NCBI GenBank assembly: GCA_002404995.1
Contig: DHKY01000011.1
Span: forward strand, 9,723 to 73,722
DNA from: Caryophanales bacterium UBA4682
Lineage (GTDB): Bacteria; Bacillota_I; Bacilli_A; RFN20; CAG-288
Reading direction: 5' to 3'
Length of the DNA stretch: 64,000 nt
The notes beneath the pieces are model-generated. The model was given only the letters and a program-made list of their open reading frames with translations. It was not told the origin of the DNA and did no database searches. Position numbers and translations under genes: made by a program. Positions within the stretch are counted from its first letter, which is position 1. Each line of letters begins with the position of its first letter. This document shows positions 25,357 through 34,247 of this stretch, in pieces.

Positions 25357-26745
25357 ATGAGATTCAAATTCCATCACAGGGATAAATGGACTTGTGCCAA
25401 CCTGGATTTGGTCGAAGAGTCCCTTGAAAAGCATCCAAAAGCAATCGTTTTGGTTGGGGGTGCATCTTCATCCGGAAAGAGTTTTTCTGCCCATACTTTA
25501 AAAGATTTTCTGGAACAAAACGGCCATCACGCGATTATCATTTCTCTTGATCAGTATAACTTTGGCTTGTCCGGTATCATTCCAAACAAGGTCAATTTAA
25601 ACCTCTTCGCTGGTTCTCTACCGAATAGGAAAGAGATCCGCAATCGTATTAAGAAAATCATTTACGATGTTCCTTTCGATGAAAAGTACAGGCCAGAGCA
25701 GATTGATAAGATTCGTGAAAGCATCAAGGGTCTTGTTGACCCATCAATTTTAGAAAAATTCCTCAAAGGTCTTTATGATGAATGGAAAGTACTTAACTTT
25801 GATGAACCGACTGTGTATGACCTTGCTTCTGCCGCCGATGATGTAAAAGAGCTCTACAGAGATGGCTGCATAACCGAAAAGAAATACTCTAAAGTCATTT
25901 CCGAGCAGATTCCGAGCGATTCGGTGATAGATGGAAAACAGTACGATGTCATCCTGGTAGAAGGCATTTATGCTCTTTCCAAAGGAATGCTGTCAAATCT
26001 AAACGAATATGATTTCATTACCGACTTTATTGATGGAAATCCAAAGTCTTTATTCCTGCGTCGGGTGATTCGCGATGAAAAGTCGACTTCGGCTGGATCC
26101 GTCTTCACAATTTCCATCTATTTCAAATATATATTGAAATCATATAAGGAAACAATCCTTCCTTCTAGAAAAAACGCAGATGTTATTCTGGATAACGAAA
26201 TGTCTTTTTTAGAGCTTCGACAAGGCAACCTGTATACGACAAAGAGAGAAATCCATACCGAAAGCGAGAATGCGATTCAAGAGATTAGGAAGTTAGGAAC
26301 ACTCAATCGAATTTCTTATCGAAAAGATACCTATTTTTCTGTCCCAAACGAAAGCAGGAATTCAAACAACATTCTTCGTCTTCGTTCCGTCAGCCATGAT
26401 GAAGGCAAGACTTATTATCCTTCTTCCCTTGTTCATAAGGGAATTCCTAAATGCCGCAAAGATTCGAAAGTTATACGCCCAATAAATATTCTTCTAAAAG
26501 AAGGAGAATTCAATAAAGTCTGGGAAAGCAGCGACGAATGCATTCACGATTTCGTCTCTGCTGGTTTCGTTGTCTCTTCCGTTCAAAAGAAAAAGAAAAT
26601 CCGTAGGACAATCAACGGAGAAAATATCGTAATCCGTGAAGTCGATGGACAAGGTTACTTTGTGGAGTTCCCTGATAACGACAAAGAAGAAACCTATAAT
26701 AAAATCAATTCAATTATCAATCAGTTTTCTCACCCAGAAGAATGA
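25357..26745 (+). CDS. Uridine kinase-like P-loop kinase fused to a CYTH-like domain
   Basis: A 462-residue two-domain protein. Residues about 28-285 are a phosphoribulokinase/uridine kinase-like P-loop fold: GGASSSGKS (34-42), IISLDQYNFG, DVILVEGIYAL, and LFLRRVIRDE...ADVILDNEMSFLE. Residues about 300-455 resemble a CYTH (adenylate cyclase/thiamine triphosphatase) tunnel: strand pattern ILRLRSVSHDEGKTYY, KKKKIRRT, and IVIREVDGQGYFVEF. This order matches the plant TTM1/TTM2 triphosphate tunnel enzymes and some bacterial homologues. It may act on organic triphosphates or pyrophosphate rather than uridine. SD GGAGGAAA. The CYTH call is by pattern only. Confidence 0.72.
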   Translation: MRFKFHHRDKWTCANLDLVEESLEKHPKAIVLVGGASSSGKSFSAHTLKDFLEQNGHHAIIISLDQYNFGLSGIIPNKVNLNLFAGSLPNRKEIRNRIKKIIYDVPFDEKYRPEQIDKIRESIKGLVDPSILEKFLKGLYDEWKVLNFDEPTVYDLASAADDVKELYRDGCITEKKYSKVISEQIPSDSVIDGKQYDVILVEGIYALSKGMLSNLNEYDFITDFIDGNPKSLFLRRVIRDEKSTSAGSVFTISIYFKYILKSYKETILPSRKNADVILDNEMSFLELRQGNLYTTKREIHTESENAIQEIRKLGTLNRISYRKDTYFSVPNESRNSNNILRLRSVSHDEGKTYYPSSLVHKGIPKCRKDSKVIRPINILLKEGEFNKVWESSDECIHDFVSAGFVVSSVQKKKKIRRTINGENIVIREVDGQGYFVEFPDNDKEETYNKINSIINQFSHPEE

Positions 26746-26820
26746 ACGCATAATTCTTAATCAGCCAATCAGAAATGCGCGATAAGTGCGCAAAAAGGAA
26801 AGATTTTCTCTTTTATCCCA

Positions 26821-26849
26821 TTGTATTGAATAAAAAAACAAACTAGAAT
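26821..26849 (+). promoter_or_regulatory. Promoter of fba
   Basis: TTGTAT, 17-nt spacer, TAGAAT, 28 nt upstream of the ATG. Confidence 0.65.
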
Positions 26850-26876
26850 AATCATGCGAAAGCGAGGTTTAAACAA

Positions 26877-27761
26877 ATGATTGTTAATGCTACACGTAGG
26901 CTTAAGGCTGCTAAGGCCGGCCATTATGCTGTCGGTCACTTCAACACCAACAACTTAGAGTGGACAAAGGCGATTCTCTTAACCGCTCAGAAGCTCAATT
27001 CTCCGGTTATCATCGCTTCCTCTATGGGTGCCGCTAAATACATGGGCGGTTACAAAGTCGTTGCCAATCTTGTCCGTACTTTAGACAAAGAGTTAGGCAT
27101 CACAGTTCCGGTCGCAATTCATCTTGACCACGGAAATTATGAAGCTGCCAAGGCTTGTGTCGCCGCTGGATATTCTTCTATCAGGTTCGATGGTTCTTCC
27201 CTTCCGTTCGAAGAGAATGTTGCCAAGACCAAAGAACTCGTCAATCTTGCTCACGATAATGGTTTATCCATTGAGGCCGAAGTCGGAGCCATCGGTGGAA
27301 CTGAAGATGGCATCACCGCTGACGGCGAGGTTGCCGATCCTGAAGAGTGCAAGAAGATTGTGGATTTAGGTGTTGATTTCTTAGCTGCTGGAATCGGAAA
27401 CATCCATGGTATCTATCCAGAGAATTGGAAAGGTCTCCATTTTGATGTCCTCAATCAGATCAACGAAGCCACTGGAAACATTCCGCTTGTCTTACATGGT
27501 GGAACAGGCATTCCGGATGATCAAATCAAACGTGCTATCAGTGAAGGCATTTCTAAGATCAATGTCAATACTGATTGCCAGCTTGTCTTTGCAAAAGCAA
27601 CTATTGAATATTGCGCTGCTGGAAAAGCAACCCCGGATGCATCTAATCTCGAAAAAGGTTATGATCCGCGTAAGCTTCTCAAACCGGGTTACGAAGCCAT
27701 TTGCGCCAAGGTCGAAGAGAAGATCAAGCTCTTCGGTTCCGAAGGCAAAGCCAACTATTAA
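26877..27761 (+). CDS. fba: Class II fructose-1,6-bisphosphate aldolase
   Basis: A 294-residue zinc-dependent aldolase of glycolysis/gluconeogenesis. Zn ligands and catalytic residues are in HLDHG (His82, Asp84, His85), the EAEVGAIGG loop, GIGNIHGIY and VLHGGTGIP. The AGG at 27183-27185 lies in SIMFDGS and another in NATRMLKAA, both Met in the family; the adjacent CGT in that second motif is a true Arg. An SD-like GAGGT precedes the ATG. It is monocistronic between its promoter and terminator. Confidence 0.96.
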   Translation: MIVNATRRLKAAKAGHYAVGHFNTNNLEWTKAILLTAQKLNSPVIIASSMGAAKYMGGYKVVANLVRTLDKELGITVPVAIHLDHGNYEAAKACVAAGYSSIRFDGSSLPFEENVAKTKELVNLAHDNGLSIEAEVGAIGGTEDGITADGEVADPEECKKIVDLGVDFLAAGIGNIHGIYPENWKGLHFDVLNQINEATGNIPLVLHGGTGIPDDQIKRAISEGISKINVNTDCQLVFAKATIEYCAAGKATPDASNLEKGYDPRKLLKPGYEAICAKVEEKIKLFGSEGKANY

Positions 27762-27777
27762 ATCTAAGGCAACTACT

Positions 27778-27802
27778 AGGCAGGCAGAAATGCCTGCCTT
27801 TT
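27778..27802 (+). terminator. Terminator of fba
   Basis: Stem AGGCAGGCA/TGCCTGCCT with GAAA loop and T run. Confidence 0.85.
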
Positions 27803-27824
27803 CTATTTAAATTGATTGGAAACC

Positions 27825-28817
27825 ATGAATTTACTGGACAGGGCTGATAATTACCAAAAGACCGCTCCTACCTATCTTTCTGAATTCCTTTCGGCCAAAG
27901 AAAGGCAAAGACTAAAGAAAGTTAACAGGCATTGCGGAAGGGAATATACTTCTTTTCCTATGTTTAAAGATCTTCGGCATTATCCAAGATTCAACCATTC
28001 TCTTGGAGTCAGTCTTCTTTTAAGTCGCTTCACAAAAGAGCCGAAGATAATCCTTAGCGGGCTTTTTCATGATATCGCAACACCTGCCTTTGCTCATGTC
28101 ATCGATTTCCTCTTAGGTGACCATTTAAAACAAGAAGCTACGGAAGGAAGAACAGAAGCCATCATTGAAAGCAGTCTTTCTATCCAAGCGGGACTTAAAA
28201 AATTGAGCCTATCCACAAAAGATGTTTCCAATTATCATCTTTATCCATTAGCTGATAACGATTCTCCTAAATTATCAGCAGATCGTTTGGAGTATACGTT
28301 ATCAAATATAATTAACTTTGGCTTTGGCACAGTTGATGATATTAAGACCATAGTAAACAGCTTAGTGATTCTCAAAAACGAAGAGGGCATGGAAGAAAGG
28401 GGATTTAAAACAGCAAAGCCTGCCTTTCTTAGGGCTGAATTTTCCTTGAAATGTGGAAAAATTTACACAAAGGATGAAGACCGATATGGGATGGAATACC
28501 TTGCTCATATAATAAAAAAGGGGCTAAGTAGGAAAGTTCTTTCCATCGATGATTTATACACCACTGAAGAGAACGTCATTAAAAAGCTGAAAAGCAACTC
28601 GGCCACGAATTCCTTATATTTGTCTTTTACCTCTCTTTCGAAAATAAAAAGAAGCAATGCAGGAGAGCCTTTCTCGTACAAGATTAATGCGAAAAAGCGT
28701 TTTATAGATCCTTTGATTCAAAACAGAGGACGTGCTTCCTCTGTTTTTCCTGAACTAAAAAAAGAGAGGGATGATTTTAAATCTCTCTCCTTTGATTATT
28801 ATCTTAGGGGATTTTAA
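27825..28817 (+). CDS. HD-domain phosphohydrolase
   Basis: A 330-residue HD superfamily protein. The His-Asp motif is in GLFHDIATPAFAHV, preceded by RFNHSLGVSLL, the usual first metal-binding His. The segment NMHCGMEYTSFPMF (two AGG as Met) agrees with a family of Firmicutes HD hydrolases related to dGTPases. Substrate is unknown; nucleotide or dinucleotide phosphates are likely, and the convergent deoxynucleoside kinase gene fits nucleotide metabolism. I chose ATG 27825 over TTG 27816. The stop overlaps the stop of the convergent kinase gene by 4 nt, with no terminator between. Confidence 0.82.
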   Translation: MNLLDRADNYQKTAPTYLSEFLSAKERQRLKKVNRHCGREYTSFPMFKDLRHYPRFNHSLGVSLLLSRFTKEPKIILSGLFHDIATPAFAHVIDFLLGDHLKQEATEGRTEAIIESSLSIQAGLKKLSLSTKDVSNYHLYPLADNDSPKLSADRLEYTLSNIINFGFGTVDDIKTIVNSLVILKNEEGMEERGFKTAKPAFLRAEFSLKCGKIYTKDEDRYGMEYLAHIIKKGLSRKVLSIDDLYTTEENVIKKLKSNSATNSLYLSFTSLSKIKRSNAGEPFSYKINAKKRFIDPLIQNRGRASSVFPELKKERDDFKSLSFDYYLRGF

Positions 28818-29455
28818 TCTTTCTTGAATCTGGAAATTTCCTCTAACAACCAGGCTCGGTCTTTCGGATTTAGAAGGATGTCCTTCTGATCCACATCGAC
28901 ATCAATAATGCTGGAAGCATGGTAGGAAACTTTAATCCAGGAATCATAATCCTGCCAGAGAAAGCGATAGTAGTCCACAAGATCCGGTTCGATTTCAAAC
29001 ACACGGCCTCTCTGCATTATTCTTCTAAGACAGGTTTCAAAGCTGCCGTGAAGATAGATCATAATATCTGGTGCCTTTTTCGGCCTTTCGTCCAAGACAC
29101 TCAGCCTTTCACTTAGAATTCCGTTATAAGTCTCAAATTCTAAATCCGAGATATTTCCAAGGTCATGATTTTTCTTGGCAAAATAATGGTCTTCATAAAT
29201 CGAGCGATCCAGTACCGCATTATTATTCTTTAAAGCAGAAACGATAGAATGGAATCGCGTTTTAAGAAAATTCAGCTGTAACAAGAAAGGATACCGGTAT
29301 TTTTCCTTTTCTTCTTTCGTTGCGGAATAAAAAAGAGGCAGGATTTTATTATCTTCTACTGATTCGTAATATACAGGAATGTTCCTTTCATCCGAAATTA
29401 TTTTCGATGTGGTCGTCTTTCCTAGACCAATCCTGCCACCAATTACAATCACCAC
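28814..29455 (-). CDS. Deoxynucleoside kinase (dGK/dCK type)
   Basis: A 213-residue deoxyadenosine/deoxyguanosine/deoxycytidine kinase homologue for deoxynucleoside salvage. P-loop GGMIGLGKTT (AGG as Met), YYESVEDNKILPLFY, the catalytic LDRSIYEDHYFAK motif (ERS/DRS) and the LID region MQRGRVFE are clear; LVDYYRFLWQDYDSWI follows the family. The start is GTG with an AAGGAG SD. Together with deoC in the window it supports use of external deoxynucleosides. Which base it prefers cannot be read from the sequence. Confidence 0.9.
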   Translation of the reverse strand: MVIVIGGRIGLGKTTTSKIISDERNIPVYYESVEDNKILPLFYSATKEEKEKYRYPFLLQLNFLKTRFHSIVSALKNNNAVLDRSIYEDHYFAKKNHDLGNISDLEFETYNGILSERLSVLDERPKKAPDIMIYLHGSFETCLRRIMQRGRVFEIEPDLVDYYRFLWQDYDSWIKVSYHASSIIDVDVDQKDILLNPKDRAWLLEEISRFKKD

Positions 29456-29476
29456 TGTTTTCTCCTTTTCTAAGAA

Positions 29477-29508
29477 AAAGCCAGCAACCTTTATCGTTGT
29501 TGGCTTTC
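29477..29508 (-). terminator. Terminator of the 29534-30004 gene
   Basis: Stem AAAGCCAGCAAC/GTTGTTGGCTTT (one G-U pair) with a 7-nt loop, followed on the minus strand by a T run. Confidence 0.75.
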
Positions 29509-29533
29509 AGATTTCAAATTATCAGAAAAGTAA

Positions 29534-30004
29534 CTACTTAGCTTCTTCTGCAAAAATGACGACCCAACGATTATCGTTCTTGCCATTTGCATTGTCATAA
29601 ATGCGAAGGTAGATGGAATATGCCTTATCTGGGTCACCGACAAAAGACCTCATGGTCTTGTGATTGACATAAACAAAGGTGCGTTTTTCGGCTTCGTTAT
29701 AGACGGATAAAGCATTTTCAGACTTAAAGAGCTTATTTGCAATGCCTTCGAGAGTATAACCATGATCATAATCTGCAAGTTCTGGAACATGAAGCTTGAG
29801 GTCATCTCCAAAGACAAACTCAATTGCTCCGTTATGAATTTTTCCGGAATACCTGAACTCCTTCACACCATAGTAGGAATTTGGATTCACTTTCCTTTCG
29901 AGAAGTTCTCCGAATCCTTTCTGATTGATGAAGACTCCCTGCGGATGCTTCACATAGTTGATTTTTTTGATATGCTGACGATTGCGTTTTGTCGGACGTG
30001 CCAT
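29534..30004 (-). CDS. Hypothetical protein, basic N-terminus
   Basis: A 156-residue soluble protein I do not recognise. It opens with a basic segment (ARPTKRNRQHIKK) that could bind nucleic acid, followed by a mixed alpha/beta sequence with FGELLERKVNPNSYYGVKEFRYSG and an acidic middle (LHVPELADYDHG). No membrane segment or signal peptide. It is well expressed by appearance: good SD (GGAGGGAG), a TATAAT at 30052-30057 on the minus strand and a strong terminator make it a monocistronic gene. AGG codons are few. Confidence 0.7.
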   Translation of the reverse strand: MARPTKRNRQHIKKINYVKHPQGVFINQKGFGELLERKVNPNSYYGVKEFRYSGKIHNGAIEFVFGDDLKLHVPELADYDHGYTLEGIANKLFKSENALSVYNEAEKRTFVYVNHKTMRSFVGDPDKAYSIYLRIYDNANGKNDNRWVVIFAEEAK

Positions 30005-30051
30005 ATTGTTCTCCCTCCATTCTTTAATTCTTGATATTCAAGATTTATTTT

Positions 30052-30057
30052 ATTATA
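30052..30057 (-). promoter_or_regulatory. -10 element for the 29534-30004 gene
   Basis: Minus-strand TATAAT; no convincing -35 at 16-18 nt, the nearest TTGAAT is 21 nt upstream. Confidence 0.35.
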
Positions 30058-30110
30058 GACTAGAAATCAGCAAAAAGGATTCAAAGTGCTGAAAAAACAT
30101 TGAAAGTGCT

Positions 30111-31274
30111 TTAATTTCCCCCGTTTGCCGTGTTGATTTCAGTATACCTAGCTTTTTCAGCGTCCTTCAAGACAACCGGAGAAACCGAATCATAAGCAAA
30201 ACTATATTTAAGATTCCTGCTTGTCAGACTTATAGTCGCTTTTTCTAACGGGATAGCATCAAATGCATTCTTAATCGATGTTTTCTCATCTGAATCGGGC
30301 ATGCTATCGATAATAAGCATCCTAGCTTTCTTAGAGTAATTCCTCTTCCTGCTACCAGACAAAGATAAGGAAAGGAACTCGGTTCCAGTATATTTAAGAT
30401 TAATCTTCCTATTCCTTGAGTCAAAAACAGTGGTGAGATTGTAACGATCTAGATCAGTCCTATCAAAAGTATAGTCAAGGGAATATTCAGTACCATTCTT
30501 GGAGTAGGTAATATCCTTCGATAAGGTGTTTTCCATATCAGCGATATCGCTACTGATTTGATCACGAGTCTGTTTATCAATAGCAACAGAGGAATCCGAT
30601 GTAATGGAAGACTTTATTTTCTGCATCGGGAATACAATAGATGTGTAATTTTTAATCAAGGAGACAATCCCGGTAAGATCCAGATAAGCATATCCCTTGT
30701 CAATGTATGCATTCATGGAAACTGTGTCATGAAAGTCTTTCATCTTCTTCGGCTCCGAGGTAGAGACAGCATTTTCTTTTGTTTCAGTCACCAAAACATC
30801 CGTAATATCAAAGAATCCAGAATTCAAAAAGCTTCCCTGAATTTCATTTGTTTCTTTTTGGAGATTGACAATCTGAATATCCGAATTTCCTTTTTTCCTA
30901 TTTGCTTTTCCGGTAACATTCGTAGAGCCTTTAGACTCACCGCTATTGGAAGAACCAGTGCTCCCATCAGAAAAGGTAACGTCAAACTGAGAATTAAATG
31001 AATTTCCCAAGGCTGAAATCTTAAGTTTGTCTTTGTCTTGCCTTTGATACGTACTTTCTATAAGTGCGTTACGGGAATCAACCGCACTCGTAGCAGATGA
31101 CTGGCTATTATCAATAGAATTAGTTGTAATACCAGGATCAATGGACGGAAGACTTATGACATGCAAGCCACCGCCTTGACTATTACTTGCCGAAACAGAA
31201 GTCTCACCACAGGAAGTCAGAACCATTGGGGCAAATACAAATGCCGCAACAAGAATTTTGCCATTCAACTTCAT
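30111..31274 (-). CDS. Lipoprotein of unknown function
   Basis: A 387-residue lipoprotein with lipobox VLTSC (Cys22) and a Ser/Asn/Gly-rich linker (about 25-70 and 105-130) before a mainly beta-rich region. Nothing in it is recognised; the spaced Tyr/Ser strands (YSLDYTFDRTDLDRYNLTTVFD, LSLSGS) suggest an extracellular beta domain. SD AAGGAGG precedes the ATG. It diverges from the PAP2 gene across an 85-nt region that holds a 9-bp-arm palindrome. Confidence 0.7.
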   Translation of the reverse strand: MKLNGKILVAAFVFAPMVLTSCGETSVSASNSQGGGLHVISLPSIDPGITTNSIDNSQSSATSAVDSRNALIESTYQRQDKDKLKISALGNSFNSQFDVTFSDGSTGSSNSGESKGSTNVTGKANRKKGNSDIQIVNLQKETNEIQGSFLNSGFFDITDVLVTETKENAVSTSEPKKMKDFHDTVSMNAYIDKGYAYLDLTGIVSLIKNYTSIVFPMQKIKSSITSDSSVAIDKQTRDQISSDIADMENTLSKDITYSKNGTEYSLDYTFDRTDLDRYNLTTVFDSRNRKINLKYTGTEFLSLSLSGSRKRNYSKKARMLIIDSMPDSDEKTSIKNAFDAIPLEKATISLTSRNLKYSFAYDSVSPVVLKDAEKARYTEINTANGGN

Positions 31275-31318
31275 AAGTCATCCTCCTTGAAATCCATAAA
31301 AGGATTTGTTTCTTTCCG

Positions 31319-31337
31319 TTTATGATATTATCATAAA
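31319..31337. promoter_or_regulatory. Palindromic operator candidate
   Basis: Perfect inverted repeat TTTATGATA-T-TATCATAAA midway between two divergent genes, overlapping a possible plus-strand -10 element (TATCAT 31329-31334, with TTGTTT 31306-31311 at 17 nt). Confidence 0.45.
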
Positions 31338-31359
31338 TTAAGGAATACGAGGTTACAAA

Positions 31360-32262
31360 ATGAAAAAAAGCAGGTATCAAATTAAAAACATAGAAATGAT
31401 CATTATTGGCATCATCTGTCTAATCGGAATTCTCGTCGGCAGCTTCTTTGATTTGCAAATAGCACAGAAAATCTATAATCCTTATTCAGGATTTGGAGCT
31501 TTCTTTGAAACATATGGGGAAAGCATTGCCTATGCAAGGATTCCTCTTGGTGGTGTATTGATTTTCAAGGGGACTGAAAAATGCCAAAAGCTTTGGCCAA
31601 AGATTTTAGGTATTGGCGTCTTTATCTTATCTCTATTGGCTTGCATTTACTTCCTTGCTGATTCTTTCACCTACTCGCATAACGATTATGGAATGCGTCT
31701 TGAAACAATATCTTCTTATATCATTGCTTCTATAATTGTTTTTGCATTTACTGCTATATTCTTCGCAATCATTAAGGACACCAATTCTTCCTATTTAATT
31801 CAAATCGGTGCAATTATCTTGGTGTCAATGCTAGCACAGTTCTTAATCATGTCTTTTCTTAAAGTACTTGCATGTCGTCCGCGTTATCGTTTTCTTGTAG
31901 ACTCAACTCTCAACACTGATGGGATTGTGTTTCGCTCTTGGTGGCAATTCAATTTCCATGACTTCAAATCGCTGGGAGACTCCTTTAAGTCTTGGCCAAG
32001 CGGACATTCCGCCACCGCTTCGCAGCTTCTGCTTTTGCCATTGATTTATCCGGCGCTGAAATGGCAATGGAAAGGCGGTCGGTCGTTACTATTTGTCATT
32101 GGACTTTTTATTACTTTATTAATTGCCTTTTCACGCAGGGTTTATGGTGCCCATTTTCTAAGCGATGTTTCATTTGGTATTTTAGTTGGTTCTTTAACCG
32201 CTTTCCTCGCCAATAGGACTAGGTACTTGGCTGTGGGACGCAAACAAAGGTCTGCCAAATGA
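31360..32262 (+). CDS. PAP2 family membrane phosphatase
   Basis: A 300-residue integral membrane phosphatase with six helices. The three acid-phosphatase motifs are KVLACRPRYRF, SWPSGHSATAS and SRMVYGAHFLSDV. In the last, AGG at 32137-32139 is the Met of the SRMV(x)GAH family pattern and the CGC before it is the catalytic Arg. It dephosphorylates lipid phosphates such as phosphatidate or undecaprenyl pyrophosphate outside the membrane. GAGGT SD. Its stop overlaps the start of the Nudix gene (ATGA). Confidence 0.9.
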   Translation: MKKSRYQIKNIEMIIIGIICLIGILVGSFFDLQIAQKIYNPYSGFGAFFETYGESIAYARIPLGGVLIFKGTEKCQKLWPKILGIGVFILSLLACIYFLADSFTYSHNDYGMRLETISSYIIASIIVFAFTAIFFAIIKDTNSSYLIQIGAIILVSMLAQFLIMSFLKVLACRPRYRFLVDSTLNTDGIVFRSWWQFNFHDFKSLGDSFKSWPSGHSATASQLLLLPLIYPALKWQWKGGRSLLFVIGLFITLLIAFSRRVYGAHFLSDVSFGILVGSLTAFLANRTRYLAVGRKQRSAK

Positions 32263-32876
32263 AATGGAAGCTTGTTTCTGTCTCTAAGGAAACCAATCAT
32301 CCCTTTCTCAATTTCTATATTAGGCACTATGAAGTAGAAAAGAAGGATGGAAAGCGTCCCTACGATTATTATGTTTCTTCTCGTCACAAAGAAGACGAAT
32401 TATTAGCCCTCACACACGATTTTTCAAGTCCTGAAGGCATCCTTATTCTTCTGTATTCCTTCAATAAGAAAGAAAACCAATACTATATACTTCTTGAAAA
32501 GCAGTTCAGACCCGCCGTCAATGCTTACCTTTATTCTATTCCTGCTGGTTTAATGGATCCAAGTGATGCCTCAATCCAAGAAACTGCCAAACGAGAGTCC
32601 ATGGAAGAAACCGGTGCTATCATCGATAACATTGAATTAATTATTCCTCCTTCGCCTTCATCAACTGGTTTGAGTGATGAGAAACTTGCTCTAGTCAAAG
32701 GGGAGGTTCTAGATTTTTCCACTTCGAATAAGGAGCCATTTGAAGATATTCGTTTTTCTTTTTTACCTGTTACCAAAATCAAAGAAATGCTTTCCAAACC
32801 AGAAGAATATTCTTTTTCATTTAATGGTCGACTAAGCATTCTTTTCTTGATTTCACAATTAGAAGGAAAAGAATAA
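32259..32876 (+). CDS. Nudix hydrolase (ADP-ribose pyrophosphatase-like)
   Basis: A 205-residue Nudix protein. FRPAVNAYLYSIPAGLMD precedes the Nudix box whose core RESMEETGA is intact, followed by PSPSSTGLSDE, the usual loop of ADP-ribose pyrophosphatases. The first Glu of the GX5E part of the box is replaced and spacing differs by one residue. It probably hydrolyses ADP-ribose or a related nucleoside diphosphate. It is translationally coupled to the PAP2 gene, pairing a membrane and a soluble phosphate-ester hydrolase. Confidence 0.85.
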   Translation: MKWKLVSVSKETNHPFLNFYIRHYEVEKKDGKRPYDYYVSSRHKEDELLALTHDFSSPEGILILLYSFNKKENQYYILLEKQFRPAVNAYLYSIPAGLMDPSDASIQETAKRESMEETGAIIDNIELIIPPSPSSTGLSDEKLALVKGEVLDFSTSNKEPFEDIRFSFLPVTKIKEMLSKPEEYSFSFNGRLSILFLISQLEGKE

Positions 32877-32917
32877 AAACTTCTTCCATGCTCTGCCATT
32901 CGTGATAAAATCTATAA

Positions 32918-32938
32918 GTAATGAACGGTCTTCATTAC
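32918..32938 (+). repeat. Inverted repeat in the purA leader
   Basis: GTAATGAA-CGGTC-TTCATTAC, 8-bp arms, 25 nt upstream of the purA ATG and downstream of a possible extended -10 (TGATAAAAT). It could be a repressor site or an RNA hairpin; it does not match the PurR box I know. Confidence 0.5.
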
Positions 32939-32963
32939 AAATAAAAATAGGAGCGATTTTCAA

Positions 32964-34247
32964 ATGGAGACTTTAGCAATTCAAGGCAGGCAATGGGGTG
33001 ATGAAGGAAAGGGAAAGATTACAGACTATTTTGCTTCAAAAGCAGATATCGTAGTTCGTTCCCAAGGTGGAAACAATGCCGGTCATACAATTCAGCATAA
33101 TGGTAAGCGTTTCGCACTCCGTCTTCTTCCGAGCGGCATCCTTAATTCTTCGGTTGTTAATGTACTTGCTGATGGCATGGTAATTGACTTATCCTGCTTA
33201 TCCAAGGAAATCGATAATCTTGTTGCAAACGGTCATAGCAATTTCAATCTTATTATTTCAAAACGTGCAACGCTACTTCTTCCGTATCATATTGAATTAG
33301 ATAAAGCGCGTGAAGAAGCTTTAGGTGAAAACAAAATCGGAACCACAAAGAACGGCATCGGTCCTTGCTATGAAGATAAAGCCGCACGCCTTTCTTTACG
33401 TGCAGGCGATTTGGCTTATCCAGAATATGTCAAGGAGCGTCTAGAATCCATTCTCCCATTGAAAAACCTTGAGCTCAAAGCCTATGGTGCAAAGACCTAT
33501 ACTGTTGATGAAATCAGGGAATATCTAAACAAATATTCCGATCTTGTTCTGCCACGTCTAACCGACACTTCCAATTATCTGCAAAAAGCTTTGAAAGAAG
33601 GAAAGAAAGTACTTTTCGAAGGAGCACAAGGAGCAATGCTCTGCTTAACATACGGAACCTTCCCGTTTGTGACCTCTTCCTCTCCTCTTGCAAATGCAAT
33701 CCCTTCTAACGCGGGATTGCCTGGTGGATCTGTGGCCAAGACCTGTGGAATTGTTAAAGCTTACACAACAAGAGTCGGCGCTGGTCCTTTCCCATCAGAA
33801 ATTGAAAACCAGGAGATTGCACAGACTATTCGTGATAAAGGCCATGAATATGGAACAGTCACTGGTCGTCCGCGCCGTATTGGATGGCTCGATGCTGCTC
33901 AGTTGAAGTATGTTGTCTCCCTTACTGGTGCCAAACATGCTGCTTTGATGCTAACTGATGTACTTTCAGCTGTTAAGACAATCAAGATTTGTACCAAGTA
34001 TCAAATCAATGGGCAAGACATTGATTATATGCCTTCTTCGCTTCCGGAATTATATGAAGTAAAGCCGGTCTATGAAGAGCTTCCTTCTTGGACAGAAGAC
34101 ATTTCTTCCGCAAAGAGCTACGAAGATTTACCTGAGAACTGCAAGAATTACATTCATAGAATTGAGGAACTTACAGGTCTATCCTTAGATTTGATTTCTG
34201 TTGGTCCTGACAAAAATCAGACAATCATCCGCAAGGAAATCTTCTAA
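32964..34247 (+). CDS. purA: Adenylosuccinate synthetase
   Basis: A 427-residue GTP-dependent ligase joining IMP and aspartate in AMP synthesis. The N-terminal QWGDEGKGK P-loop with catalytic Asp, GGNNAGHTI with catalytic His, LFEGAQGAMLC, and the Asp/GTP-binding TGRPRRIGWLDA motif are all present. SD TAGGAG. It overlaps purB by one base (TAATG), so both steps from IMP to AMP are made from one mRNA. Confidence 0.96.
   Translation: METLAIQGRQWGDEGKGKITDYFASKADIVVRSQGGNNAGHTIQHNGKRFALRLLPSGILNSSVVNVLADGMVIDLSCLSKEIDNLVANGHSNFNLIISKRATLLLPYHIELDKAREEALGENKIGTTKNGIGPCYEDKAARLSLRAGDLAYPEYVKERLESILPLKNLELKAYGAKTYTVDEIREYLNKYSDLVLPRLTDTSNYLQKALKEGKKVLFEGAQGAMLCLTYGTFPFVTSSSPLANAIPSNAGLPGGSVAKTCGIVKAYTTRVGAGPFPSEIENQEIAQTIRDKGHEYGTVTGRPRRIGWLDAAQLKYVVSLTGAKHAALMLTDVLSAVKTIKICTKYQINGQDIDYMPSSLPELYEVKPVYEELPSWTEDISSAKSYEDLPENCKNYIHRIEELTGLSLDLISVGPDKNQTIIRKEIF

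Noticed and set aside
26771..26793. Small GC-rich hairpin TGCGC/GCGCA after the kinase gene
   Set aside because: Only 5 bp and not followed by a T run; too weak to call a terminator.
30061..30112. Two AAGTGCT repeats resembling half of a CIRCE
   Set aside because: They are direct, not inverted, and lack the TTAGCACTC arm; not an HrcA site.
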